Shown piece after piece: positions 1 to 6,237 of a DNA stretch of 35,449 bases. This DNA comes from Hallerella sp964397425 (GTDB lineage Bacteria; Fibrobacterota; Fibrobacteria; Fibrobacterales; Fibrobacteraceae): contig CAYNID010000014.1 in assembly GCA_964397425.1 (NCBI GenBank), positions 1-35,449 of the forward strand, given 5' to 3'. The position numbers and the translations under genes were made by a program. Position 1 is the stretch's first letter, and each line of letters opens with the position of its first letter. The notes under the pieces were generated by a model that did no database searches, was not told where the DNA came from, and worked only from the letters and a program-made list of their open reading frames with translations.

Positions 1-1476
1 GCAACTAAATATGCGGGCGGCATCGTGGGATGTAATTTATATGGCATTGTGAGCGACTGCGCGAACAGCGGCAACGTCAGCGCCACCGGCTTCAGCCGCT
101 CCTCCGCAGGCGGCATCGTGGGCTACAATAGTGGCACGGTGAGCGACTGCGCGAACGAGGGCAGTGTCAGCGCCAACAGCTCCTACGCGGGCGGCGTCGT
201 GGGCTACAATAGAGGCACGGTGAGCGGCTGCGCGAACGAGGGCAGTGTCAGCGCCACCGGCTCCAACAGCTCCTACGCGGGCGGCATCGTGGGCTACAAT
301 AGAGGCACGGTGAGCGATTGCGCGAACGAGGGCACTGTCAGCAGCGCCACCAGCTCCAACTACTCCTACGCAGGCGGCATCGTGGGCTATAATGTCGGCA
401 CGGTGAGCGACTGCGCGAACTCCGGCAGTGTCACCGCTTCCGATACCTCCAAGTACTCCTATGCAGGCGGCATCATAGGGTACAATAGTGGATCGGAAGC
501 CCTGGTCAAGAATTCCTATTCCCGTACGGACACCCTCGCCTTTATGGGAGATGGTGAAGCGAATAAATATGGTGAAGCGTATCGGGGAGGCGTTGCCGGA
601 GTCAATGCGGATACAGCCAAAATCATCAACTGCTATTATGATTCGGATGAGCTTCCCGGTGTTTCCGCGATTGGCAGCAATTCGGCAACGGCTACGGATG
701 TCTCCGGTATGACTACCGCCAACATGCAGCGCGACCAGTTCGCCTGGGTTCTGAACACCACCAACGGCTCGGAAATGAACAGCGGCGTTTGGAGCCGGAA
801 CGGCGGCTATCCCATTTTCGCCAATGCGGAGAACAAGGCGATTTACAGGGTCGTTTTCTTCGTCAACGGCACCGAATTCTCGAACCGTTACTCGGATTAC
901 CGTGCTCTAACCACCCTCCCGAGCGCCCCGGAACCCACTGAGGGATACATGTTCAGTGGCTGGTATTGCTACGAATTCCTTGGCAATTCCGGCGATACAA
1001 TTGCTGTCACGAGAGATTTGCAAATCCGCGCCAAGTACGAAGAAATCAAATTTTCATCCAGCTCGGCGAATTCCAGTTCGTCCGCGTCGAGCTCTTCGGG
1101 CGTAGCGAATTCCAGCTCGTCCGCGTCAAGCTCTTCGGGCGTAGCGAATTCCAGCTCGTCCGCGTCGAGCTCTTCGGGCGTAGCGAATTCCAGCTCGTCC
1201 GCGTCAAGCTCTTCGAGCGTAGCGGGCTCCAGCTCCTCCAGCGGTTCGACAGCCTTCCACGTGACGGCGCAGCCGCGATTCAACTTGCAGGTGCAAAATC
1301 GGACGATTTGGGTGCAGAACGCCCGCATGGGCGAAAGCTTCGCCGTGTTCGATGTGCAGGGGCATGTCCTCCGCCGCGGGGTCGTGAACTCGACGGAACT
1401 GTTCCTCACCCTGCAAAACGCCGGCGCTTACATCGTCCGCGTGGGCACGGAAACGATGCGGGTCCGCGTCAAGTAA
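1..1476 (+). CDS. GLUG-repeat surface/secreted protein, 5' truncated by window edge
   Basis: The frame is open from base 1, so the N-terminus and any signal peptide lie outside the window; the GTG at 25 is internal. The visible part starts with six GLUG-type repeats of about 27-32 residues (pattern AGGIVGYN-x-GTVSDCAN-x-GSVS). A spacer follows, then an InlB-like B-repeat (FVNGTEF...PTEGYMFSGWY, about 840-1050). Next comes a Ser/Ala linker made of four 13-residue repeats. The last ~70 residues form a beta-rich C-terminal domain (FAVFDVQGH, AGAYIVRV, ending RVRVK) like the sorting-type tail on the GH26 mannanase at 30465. Families with this architecture are adhesins or secreted proteins in fibrolytic and gut bacteria. 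A role in surface attachment is inference; no catalytic domain is visible. Confidence 0.85.
   Translation, partial: ATKYAGGIVGCNLYGIVSDCANSGNVSATGFSRSSAGGIVGYNSGTVSDCANEGSVSANSSYAGGVVGYNRGTVSGCANEGSVSATGSNSSYAGGIVGYNRGTVSDCANEGTVSSATSSNYSYAGGIVGYNVGTVSDCANSGSVTASDTSKYSYAGGIIGYNSGSEALVKNSYSRTDTLAFMGDGEANKYGEAYRGGVAGVNADTAKIINCYYDSDELPGVSAIGSNSATATDVSGMTTANMQRDQFAWVLNTTNGSEMNSGVWSRNGGYPIFANAENKAIYRVVFFVNGTEFSNRYSDYRALTTLPSAPEPTEGYMFSGWYCYEFLGNSGDTIAVTRDLQIRAKYEEIKFSSSSANSSSSASSSSGVANSSSSASSSSGVANSSSSASSSSGVANSSSSASSSSSVAGSSSSSGSTAFHVTAQPRFNLQVQNRTIWVQNARMGESFAVFDVQGHVLRRGVVNSTELFLTLQNAGAYIVRVGTETMRVRVK
10..492 (+). repeat. Six GLUG-type coding repeats
   Basis: Tandem in-frame units of roughly 81-96 nt, each encoding AGG(I/V)VGYN then GTVSDCAN then GSVS. 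The DNA is as conserved as the protein (for example gcgggcggcatcgtgggcta recurs), which suggests recent unit expansion. The variable Ser/Thr-rich spacers account for the length differences. The array probably continues beyond the left edge. Confidence 0.85.
1066..1221 (+). repeat. 39-nt tandem repeat x4 encoding Ser-rich linker
   Basis: Four consecutive 39-nt units start at 1066, 1105, 1144 and 1183. Each encodes ANSSSSASSSSGV with few substitutions; the last unit drifts to ...SSSSV. They form the flexible linker between the InlB-like repeat and the C-terminal sorting-type domain. In-frame 39-nt units can change copy number by slippage without disrupting the protein. Confidence 0.9.
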
Positions 1477-1491
1477 CTTGCGAAAAGACGG

Positions 1492-1524
1492 AAAAACGCG
1501 TACAGGATTGTGCGCGTTTTTTTT
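1492..1524 (+). terminator. Rho-independent terminator of the GLUG gene
   Basis: AAAAACGCG (1492-1500) pairs with CGCGTTTTT (1513-1521) across a 12-nt loop and runs into a T tract, 15 nt after the stop codon. Confidence 0.75.
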
Positions 1525-1545
1525 GTGCGCGGAATTGTAAATAAT

Positions 1546-1713
1546 TCGGAATTAGGAATTAGGAATGAGGAATTAGAAATGAGGAATGTGAAGTTTGGCG
1601 TTCGAGCTGATAACTGAGCTCTCTTTTTGATGGGATTTCACACCGAAGCCTTTTCTGTTGCGGTGTTGATGTTTACACGGTTTGGACGGCGAAAGCGAGC
1701 CGTTTTTGGTGAA
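1546..1713 (+). repeat. Intergenic repeat element, copy A1
   Basis: Begins with a purine-rich tract of aggaatt/aggaatg units. The core includes gaagtttggcgtt, ctttttgatggg, tttcacac, gaagccttttctg, cacggttt and gcgagccgttttt, all shared with the copies near 32.6 and 34.4 kb. A small hairpin (GAGCT 1604-1608 with AGCTC 1617-1621) precedes tcttttt, and a second ACGG...CCGTTTTT stem ends the unit, so it may act as a terminator. No supportable reading frame was seen; short minus-strand frames here are not conserved between copies. Confidence 0.75.
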
Positions 1714-1878
1714 ATGAGAAATTAGGAATGAGAAATTGGACTGTATAATTCGGAATGCGGAATGCGGAGTTGAGAACTTTTCTTGGTTGGGATTTCGAAT
1801 AGAAGCCTTTTCTGCGGTATGTTGAATTTTGTACGGTGTTGACTGCAAAGTCGAACCGTTTTCGTGGAAAGGAAACTT
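1714..1878 (+). repeat. Intergenic repeat element, copy A2 (diverged)
   Basis: A second, more diverged unit directly after A1. It has the gagaaattaggaatgagaaatt tract in part, then gttgagaacttttctt, gggatttcgaata, gaagccttttctgcgg, and ttgtacgg...ccgttttcgtgg. The inner stem differs from A1 (GACT gcaa AGTC inside ACGG/CCGT) while the hairpin is kept. The remaining bases up to 1940 show nothing recognisable. Confidence 0.65.
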
Positions 1879-1943
1879 GTCCGGTGTGATGGAGGAGAGC
1901 CGTTTTTATATCGGCTGTGAATGAAAGACATTGCGGCTAAAAC

Positions 1944-1975
1944 AAAAGGGTCCGGTTTCTTGCGAAACCGGACCC
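1944..1975 (-). terminator. Terminator after tRNA-Leu
   Basis: A perfect 12-bp stem (1948-1959 with 1964-1975) and a 4-nt loop, followed on the minus strand by TTTTGTTTT. It closes the tpiA-secG-tRNA unit. Confidence 0.9.
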
Positions 1976-1978
1976 TGA

Positions 1979-2063
1979 TGCGGTCGGACAGACTTGAACT
2001 GTCAAGCGATTGCTCGCACTAGCACCTCAAGCTAGCGTGTCTACCAAATTCCACCACGACCGC
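1979..2063 (-). tRNA. tRNA-Leu (anticodon GAG)
   Basis: The minus strand folds as a class II cloverleaf: acceptor GCGGTCG/CGACCGC, an anticodon stem CTAGC/GCTAG around loop TTGAGGT (anticodon GAG, reading CUC/CUU), a long variable arm, and T arm GACAG-TTCAAGT-CTGTC. The length is about 85 nt and the 3' CCA is not encoded. It lies just downstream of secG on the same strand and has its own possible promoter box (2085-2092) and terminator. Confidence 0.95.
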
Positions 2064-2084
2064 GTTAGAACTTGATTACGGGCG

Positions 2085-2092
2085 TAAATATA
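2085..2092 (-). promoter_or_regulatory. Possible TAnnTTTA promoter box for tRNA-Leu
   Basis: TATATTTA on the minus strand, 21 nt before the mature tRNA 5' end, in the short secG-tRNA gap. It fits the box seen before other units, but the tRNA could also be co-transcribed with tpiA-secG. Confidence 0.4.
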
Positions 2093-2094
2093 GA

Positions 2095-2490
2095 TTATTC
2101 TGCCGGGCTTGTCAAGGGACTTTCTTGAGAATTTTCAACAGGAGCTGCTGTTGCCGGTACGGCAATGGGAGCGGCTTCCGGAATTGCCGGGGCTGCCGTC
2201 GTCTGTTCGGCTGCCGCTTTTTTCAGCGCAGAAGATTCATTTGCCGAACGGTCTTCTTGAATGGTCATGTATCCCAGGAAGAAGACGAGTACCAAGTAAA
2301 TGATTCCCACAATGCGGGTGAGCTTCTGGACGAAAGTGGCGGCACCAGCGGTTGAAAATGCGGATTGCGAGGTCATTCCACCGAGTCCGGCAAGACCGCC
2401 CATTTTGTCGTTCTGCAGGAGAATCAACAGAATGAGGAACAGGCAAAGGAAAATGTGGATGACGATTCCGACCCAAAAAAGTGTTGACAT
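2095..2490 (-). CDS. secG: Protein-export membrane protein SecG
   Basis: SecG is the small accessory subunit of the SecYEG translocon in the inner membrane and stimulates preprotein translocation. The 131-residue protein has the family layout: a first membrane helix (about 3-23), a conserved cytoplasmic segment with QNDKMGGLAGLGG and a TAGAATF-type stretch (about 27-52), and a second helix (about 57-79). A 50-residue Ala/Pro/Glu-rich tail follows, as in many SecG proteins. The ATG has a CAGGAA Shine-Dalgarno. It begins 20 nt after tpiA on the same strand, so it is probably co-transcribed with tpiA; a tpiA-secG pairing is common in bacteria. Confidence 0.95.
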   Translation of the reverse strand: MSTLFWVGIVIHIFLCLFLILLILLQNDKMGGLAGLGGMTSQSAFSTAGAATFVQKLTRIVGIIYLVLVFFLGYMTIQEDRSANESSALKKAAAEQTTAAPAIPEAAPIAVPATAAPVENSQESPLTSPAE

Positions 2491-2510
2491 AATGATTCCT
2501 GAAAAAAGGG

Positions 2511-3275
2511 TTACTTCGCTTCGGCAGCGTCGATGATAGCCTTGAACGTGTCGGCTTTGAGAGCGGCGCCTCCGATGAGTCCGCCGTCAATGTTCGGCTG
2601 GGCGAGAAGACCGGCAGCGTTTGCGCCCTTCATGGATCCACCGTATTGGATGCGCATGTCGTCAGCGACTTTTTCGCCGTAGAGCTCCTTGACAACGGAA
2701 CGGATATAAGCGTGGGCTTCTTCGGCCTGTTCGTCCGTAGCCGTTTTACCTGTTCCAATCGCCCAAACCGGTTCGTAAGCGAGGACAATGTTCTGGTCCG
2801 CGTCTTCTGCGGAAACGCCGGCGAGCGCGCCCTTGATCTGGAGACCGAGGACTTCTTTCAAAGTGCCGGCTTCGCGTTGGGCGAGAGTTTCACCGATGCA
2901 GACGATGGCCTTGATGCCGGCTTCGAGAGTCTTCTTGACCTTGAGGTTCACCGTTTCTTCGGTTTCGTGGAAATACTGGCGCTGTTCGGAGTGGCCGATG
3001 ATGATGTAGGCGGCTCCGATTTCCTTGACCATGTCGACGGAAACTTTGCCCGTGTAAGCGCCCTGGTCTTTCCAGTGGACATCCTGGACGGCGAGCTTCA
3101 CATTGGTTCCCTTGACGACGTCGGCGACTTTTGCCGCTGCCAGATAGGTCGGGGCAATGACGACTTCGGTCTTCTTGACGTCTTTGACGGCTTCAACGAT
3201 ATCTTTGGCGAGTTGGACGCTTTCGCTGACCGTCTTGTTCATTTTCCAGTTTCCAGCAATGATGTACTGACGCAT
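2511..3275 (-). CDS. tpiA: Triosephosphate isomerase
   Basis: Interconverts dihydroxyacetone phosphate and glyceraldehyde 3-phosphate in glycolysis and gluconeogenesis in the cytoplasm. The 254-residue length is normal. The catalytic residues are present: Lys11 in NWKMN, His95 in IIGHSEQR and Glu168 in the AYEPVWAIGTG signature; the phosphate-binding IQYGGS motif is near the C-terminus. AAGGAG lies about 10 nt before the ATG. A TACATTTG box about 40 nt upstream gives a plausible promoter, directly after the terminator of the preceding lipoprotein gene. secG follows by 20 nt. There is no unusual feature. Confidence 0.98.
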   Translation of the reverse strand: MRQYIIAGNWKMNKTVSESVQLAKDIVEAVKDVKKTEVVIAPTYLAAAKVADVVKGTNVKLAVQDVHWKDQGAYTGKVSVDMVKEIGAAYIIIGHSEQRQYFHETEETVNLKVKKTLEAGIKAIVCIGETLAQREAGTLKEVLGLQIKGALAGVSAEDADQNIVLAYEPVWAIGTGKTATDEQAEEAHAYIRSVVKELYGEKVADDMRIQYGGSMKGANAAGLLAQPNIDGGLIGGAALKADTFKAIIDAAEAK

Positions 3276-3316
3276 AATGGATAAACTCCTTCAGTGGGAT
3301 GTTGTTTGTTCGTTGC

Positions 3317-3324
3317 CAAATGTA
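3317..3324 (-). promoter_or_regulatory. TAnnTTTG promoter box of tpiA
   Basis: TACATTTG followed by GC on the minus strand, an exact match to the Bacteroidota-type -7 consensus. It is preceded by the T tract of the upstream terminator. The predicted leader is about 36 nt and contains the AAGGAG site. The identical 8-mer precedes tRNA-Thr. Confidence 0.65.
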
Positions 3325-3355
3325 GAAAAAAGCGAAGCCGCCGGCTGCGCTTTTC
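3325..3355 (-). terminator. Terminator of the small lipoprotein gene
   Basis: AAAAGCG...CGCTTTT with an inner AGCC/GGCT stem just after the stop at 3361, followed by T residues on the minus strand. It could work in both directions because both arms are flanked by A/T runs. Confidence 0.75.
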
Positions 3356-3360
3356 TAAAA

Positions 3361-3789
3361 TCAGTAGGCGGATTCCAGGCTCTTTTGGGGAGGTTTGGAG
3401 CCACCGTAACGGTCGCCTTCAATTTTATCCAGGACGAGTTCGCTTTCGTAGCCTTTCATGCGGGCCACTTCCGGGTCTTTCCATTTCAGACGGGTAATCA
3501 GCTTTCCGTCGCGGGTGAAGTATTCCCAAACGTAGCCGTTTTGCAATTCATGATCGGGAGGTCCCCACAGGAGGTTTACCATTTCCTGGGTCATGCCCTC
3601 TTCGATGTAGCCCTGGAGGAAAATGTCCTTGAGGCGTTTTTCAATGCCCATGCTTTCCTTTGTGGCGAAATATTCGCGTTCGTATTGTTCTACGCCGCGT
3701 TCGACGAGGATAGGGGATGAATAGCGGCTGTTGCAGGCGGTCAACGCCAGCAGCGCCATTCCGACTATCATACTTTTGCAAAGATTCAT
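3361..3789 (-). CDS. Small lipoprotein, SmpA/BamE-like fold possible
   Basis: The longest frame starts at 3867, but the ATG at 3789 has TAGGAG upstream and gives a classic lipoprotein signal (MNLCKSMIVGMALLALTAC, lipid Cys19), so it was chosen; the product is 142 residues. The mature part includes GMTQEMVNLLWGPPDH, which resembles the 'G-T...V..L.G.P' core of SmpA/OmlA-type lipoproteins, followed by WEYFTRDGKLITRLKWKDPEV. The family call is tentative and the function unknown. It follows the Mla-type operon on the same strand but has its own candidate box (TATCTTAC, 3815-3822), so it may be a separate envelope gene. Confidence 0.8.
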   Translation of the reverse strand: MNLCKSMIVGMALLALTACNSRYSSPILVERGVEQYEREYFATKESMGIEKRLKDIFLQGYIEEGMTQEMVNLLWGPPDHELQNGYVWEYFTRDGKLITRLKWKDPEVARMKGYESELVLDKIEGDRYGGSKPPQKSLESAY

Positions 3790-3814
3790 AATCGCTCCTA
3801 AAAAGTTGCGTTCC

Positions 3815-3822
3815 GTAAGATA
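3815..3822 (-). promoter_or_regulatory. TAnnTTA-type promoter box of the small lipoprotein
   Basis: TATCTTAC then GG on the minus strand, 25 nt before the ATG at 3789, leaving room for the AGGAG site. It is a near match to the box found elsewhere in the window. Confidence 0.45.
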
Positions 3823-3885
3823 ATTTTTTTTGACTTCAGAAAGTGTAAACTTTTGGGTTTTGCCCACTTTTTACCGTGTCTAAGG

Positions 3886-4500
3886 TCAGAATCCCGCGGA
3901 TTCGCTTTTGCCGGACAGGATCCGTTCAAATTCCCGGACGACGTCTTCGGCGTAACGGTTTACCAAAACGGATGCCGCTTTGGCGATTTCACGGGGCTCT
4001 GTTCCGGCGAGGCGTTCGTTTTCGTCGTAAGATTTTTTCCAGAGCAGGGAGTCCTTTTTGACATCGCGGAGGGAAAGTTCCAGGGCGACGCGGGCGTAAC
4101 GCTCGGAAGAATCCACGTCGACTTCTTCTATGGCGACTAAAAATCCGGCGAGTTCCAAATCGGGAATTTCTGTGGCGCGGAGTTCGATCTTGGGAAACAG
4201 GCCGCTGCGTTTCAGTTCTTCGGCGAGGACGGTCGCAACTTGGTGTTCGGGGTTTGTCGCCCAAAGATCGTTGTTGTAAGCCATGAAATCGTAGGGCGAT
4301 TCGCGATAGACGATATGGGTCTGGTTGTAAGCGGGGTCGACGGAAAATTTTTTGACGACCAGATTGTAGGGGAGCTTGACGGATGCTTTTGCAGAACCCG
4401 AAGCCGCTAACGTGTAATAGCGCGTCGGAGTTCCGGAACCGGCGCATGCGGAAAGGCAGAGAGCCGCTGCGATGAAAAGGGCGAAGGGGGATTTTTTCAT
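3886..4500 (-). CDS. PqiC-like ABC-transport auxiliary lipoprotein
   Basis: A 204-residue lipoprotein with signal MKKSPFALFIAAALCLSAC and lipid Cys19. The body has the ABC_trans_aux/DUF330 pattern: RYYTLA near the start, a middle segment with IVYRESPYDFMAYNNDLWA, and a conserved C-terminal helix. In characterised systems (PqiC) it sits in the outer membrane and partners an MCE protein in lipid transport between membranes. It is the last gene of the mlaE-mlaF-mlaD-like run, 14 nt after the MCE gene, which supports that role. The ATG is preceded by AAGGAGCTTCC. Confidence 0.88.
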   Translation of the reverse strand: MKKSPFALFIAAALCLSACAGSGTPTRYYTLAASGSAKASVKLPYNLVVKKFSVDPAYNQTHIVYRESPYDFMAYNNDLWATNPEHQVATVLAEELKRSGLFPKIELRATEIPDLELAGFLVAIEEVDVDSSERYARVALELSLRDVKKDSLLWKKSYDENERLAGTEPREIAKAASVLVNRYAEDVVREFERILSGKSESAGF

Positions 4501-4514
4501 GGAAGCTCCTTGGG

Positions 4515-5438
4515 TTAACGTCCGGACTTCTTTTCGGCGCGGATCAAGGACGATGGATTTTGCTTGATTTTTTGCGCAAAGTCGGAAAGATTGGAAAGTG
4601 TCGTATTCAACTGATCGAGAATTTCGGCCAGCCGGTCTTGGTTGTTGTACATGATGAGATCGGCGCGGCGGGAAAGGTTGTTGATGGATTCAAGCGCGGA
4701 TACGACGTTCTGGTTTATCGTCTTCGTGTCGATGTCTTGAATCTTTTCCTGGATAAGCACCAAATCCGTTTCGATTTTTTGCGGCAGCTCCGCTTTTTGA
4801 AAATCGTCGAGGGTTTTGCGCAAAGCGGCGGCGGACGATGCGATTTCCCGCATGGGCTGTTGGGCGTCTTGCGAAATTTTACTTGCGTTGGCGCTGACTT
4901 TTTCCAAATTTTTCAAGGTGTTTTCGATGCGGACGGCGTTGTCTTCGGACAGGATGGTGTTCAGCTGTTTTAAAATGTCGTCGACCCGTTCGAGGGTGCT
5001 TTCCGCTTGGCCGGAAAGTTTGTTGAAAATGTTTTTTCCCGCAAGGACAAGTCCGCCTTCGGGAATGTCCGGCTCATTAACGTCTCCGCCGGAAAGGACG
5101 AGGCTCTTTTGCCCGGTCAGGGAAATTCCGCTGGTCATTTGGGCGCGGGTTCCCGCTTTGATGGGAGTTCCTTCGCGGACGTCGAAATGGACAACGACAT
5201 TTGTCAAATTGGTGGAATCGATGTGGATGCGGGTGACGTTTCCCACTTCGATGCCGTTCAACATGACTTTGGCATCGATGGAAAGTCCGATGACGGATTC
5301 CGAAAAAATGGTGTGGTAGCTGGACTTCCGATCGGAAAGGCGCTGCTGAGCGATGAAAATGGTGAAGCCGATGGTCGCTCCAAAGCAAATCAGAAGAAAA
5401 ATTCCCAGTCGAATGCGCTCAATTTTAGTTGTGTCCAT
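4515..5438 (-). CDS. mlaD: MCE-domain lipid transport protein (MlaD-like)
   Basis: A 307-residue protein with one N-terminal membrane helix (about 10-31), an MCE domain (about 38-120; includes GLSIDAKVMLNGIEVGNV and a GTRAQM...LTGQKSL segment), and a long helical C-terminal region (about 135-295). MCE proteins form hexameric rings or tubes in the periplasm that carry phospholipids between membranes and dock on the MlaFE-type transporter. The helical tail is longer than in E. coli MlaD and is closer to PqiB/LetB-like or chloroplast TGD2-like single-MCE proteins. It is encoded between the ATPase and the PqiC-like lipoprotein in one operon. The start is the ATG at 5438, 8 nt after the ATPase stop. 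Confidence 0.93.
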   Translation of the reverse strand: MDTTKIERIRLGIFLLICFGATIGFTIFIAQQRLSDRKSSYHTIFSESVIGLSIDAKVMLNGIEVGNVTRIHIDSTNLTNVVVHFDVREGTPIKAGTRAQMTSGISLTGQKSLVLSGGDVNEPDIPEGGLVLAGKNIFNKLSGQAESTLERVDDILKQLNTILSEDNAVRIENTLKNLEKVSANASKISQDAQQPMREIASSAAALRKTLDDFQKAELPQKIETDLVLIQEKIQDIDTKTINQNVVSALESINNLSRRADLIMYNNQDRLAEILDQLNTTLSNLSDFAQKIKQNPSSLIRAEKKSGR

Positions 5439-5446
5439 AAATTCCT

Positions 5447-6229
5447 CTAATCTTCAAAATCAAAGTGGTACAGTTCCCGGTTGGCGGGCGAGTGCTTGTA
5501 TTCCCGGGCGAAAAAATCCCGGATTTCGGGAATGTCCGAGTGGATGCCCGCGTCGAGAGTGTCGTCCATCAAAACGTTCCCGTCTTTGAGGTAAATGAAT
5601 TTGTCTGTAATCGTCTTGATGCTTTCGAGTTCGTGAGAAACAATGACGACGGAGACTCCCAGCGTATCGCGCAATTCCAACAACAGTTCGTCGAGAGAGC
5701 GCGAGGTGACGGGATCGAGCCCGGCAGAGGGTTCATCGCAAAAAAGGAGCTCCGGTTCGAAAGCGATGGCGCGGGCTAATGCGGCCCTTTTCCGCATACC
5801 GCCGGAAAGTTCCGATGGAAATTTGTAAAAGGCGTTCAGCAAATGAACCTTTTCCAGACGGTCGGCGGCGATCTCGTCCAACGTTTTCTGGGGAAGTTTG
5901 GGATAGCTCCTGCGCAAAGGCAATTCCACGTTTTCGGCAACGGTCAAATTGGTGAGGAGCGCCCCGCCTTGGAACAAAACGCCTGTCCGCCGGCGCGTGA
6001 CATCGGGAATGGGCTCTTTTTTGGGGATTTCTTTGCCAAAAAAGGAAATGCTTCCGGAAATGATGCGTTCGAGCTTGAGAATGTTGTTCAGCAGGGTCGA
6101 TTTTCCGCAACCGGATGCGCCGAGAATCATCCGGATTTCGCGCTTTTCAACGCTGAAGGAAATGTCTTTCAACACGACTTTTTTCCCGTAACCGGCGCAT
6201 AGATGCTTGACTTCAAGGACGGCGGACAT
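5447..6229 (-). CDS. mlaF: ABC transporter ATP-binding protein (MlaF-like)
   Basis: The cytoplasmic ATPase powering MCE-type lipid transport. From the ATG at 6229 (260 residues) the motifs are Walker A GASGCGKST (37-45), signature LSGGMRKR (141-148), Walker B LLFCDEP (Asp165, Glu166) and switch His199 in VSHE. The reading frame is open far upstream, but that part is the opposite-frame shadow of the permease gene, so the long version was discarded. ATG 6235 is also possible; 6229 was preferred because a GAG lies 7 nt before it. The start sits 8 nt after the permease stop, implying translational coupling. Confidence 0.95.
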   Translation of the reverse strand: MSAVLEVKHLCAGYGKKVVLKDISFSVEKREIRMILGASGCGKSTLLNNILKLERIISGSISFFGKEIPKKEPIPDVTRRRTGVLFQGGALLTNLTVAENVELPLRRSYPKLPQKTLDEIAADRLEKVHLLNAFYKFPSELSGGMRKRAALARAIAFEPELLFCDEPSAGLDPVTSRSLDELLLELRDTLGVSVVIVSHELESIKTITDKFIYLKDGNVLMDDTLDAGIHSDIPEIRDFFAREYKHSPANRELYHFDFED

Positions 6230-6237
6230 TGGCATTC

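Noticed and set aside
1..1476. GLUG and Ser repeats as a CRISPR-like array
   Set aside because: The repeats are in-frame coding units with protein-level periodicity and no unique spacers of constant length.
966..1544. Long frames on both strands overlapping the Ser linker of the GLUG gene
   Set aside because: They arise from the 39-nt tandem repeat read in other frames; they are low-complexity and lack a start signal, and the real frame has recognisable domains.
1573..1931. Short minus-strand frames in the intergenic repeat after the GLUG gene
   Set aside because: The frames are not conserved between repeat copies, and the copies share nucleotide motifs and hairpins rather than a protein.
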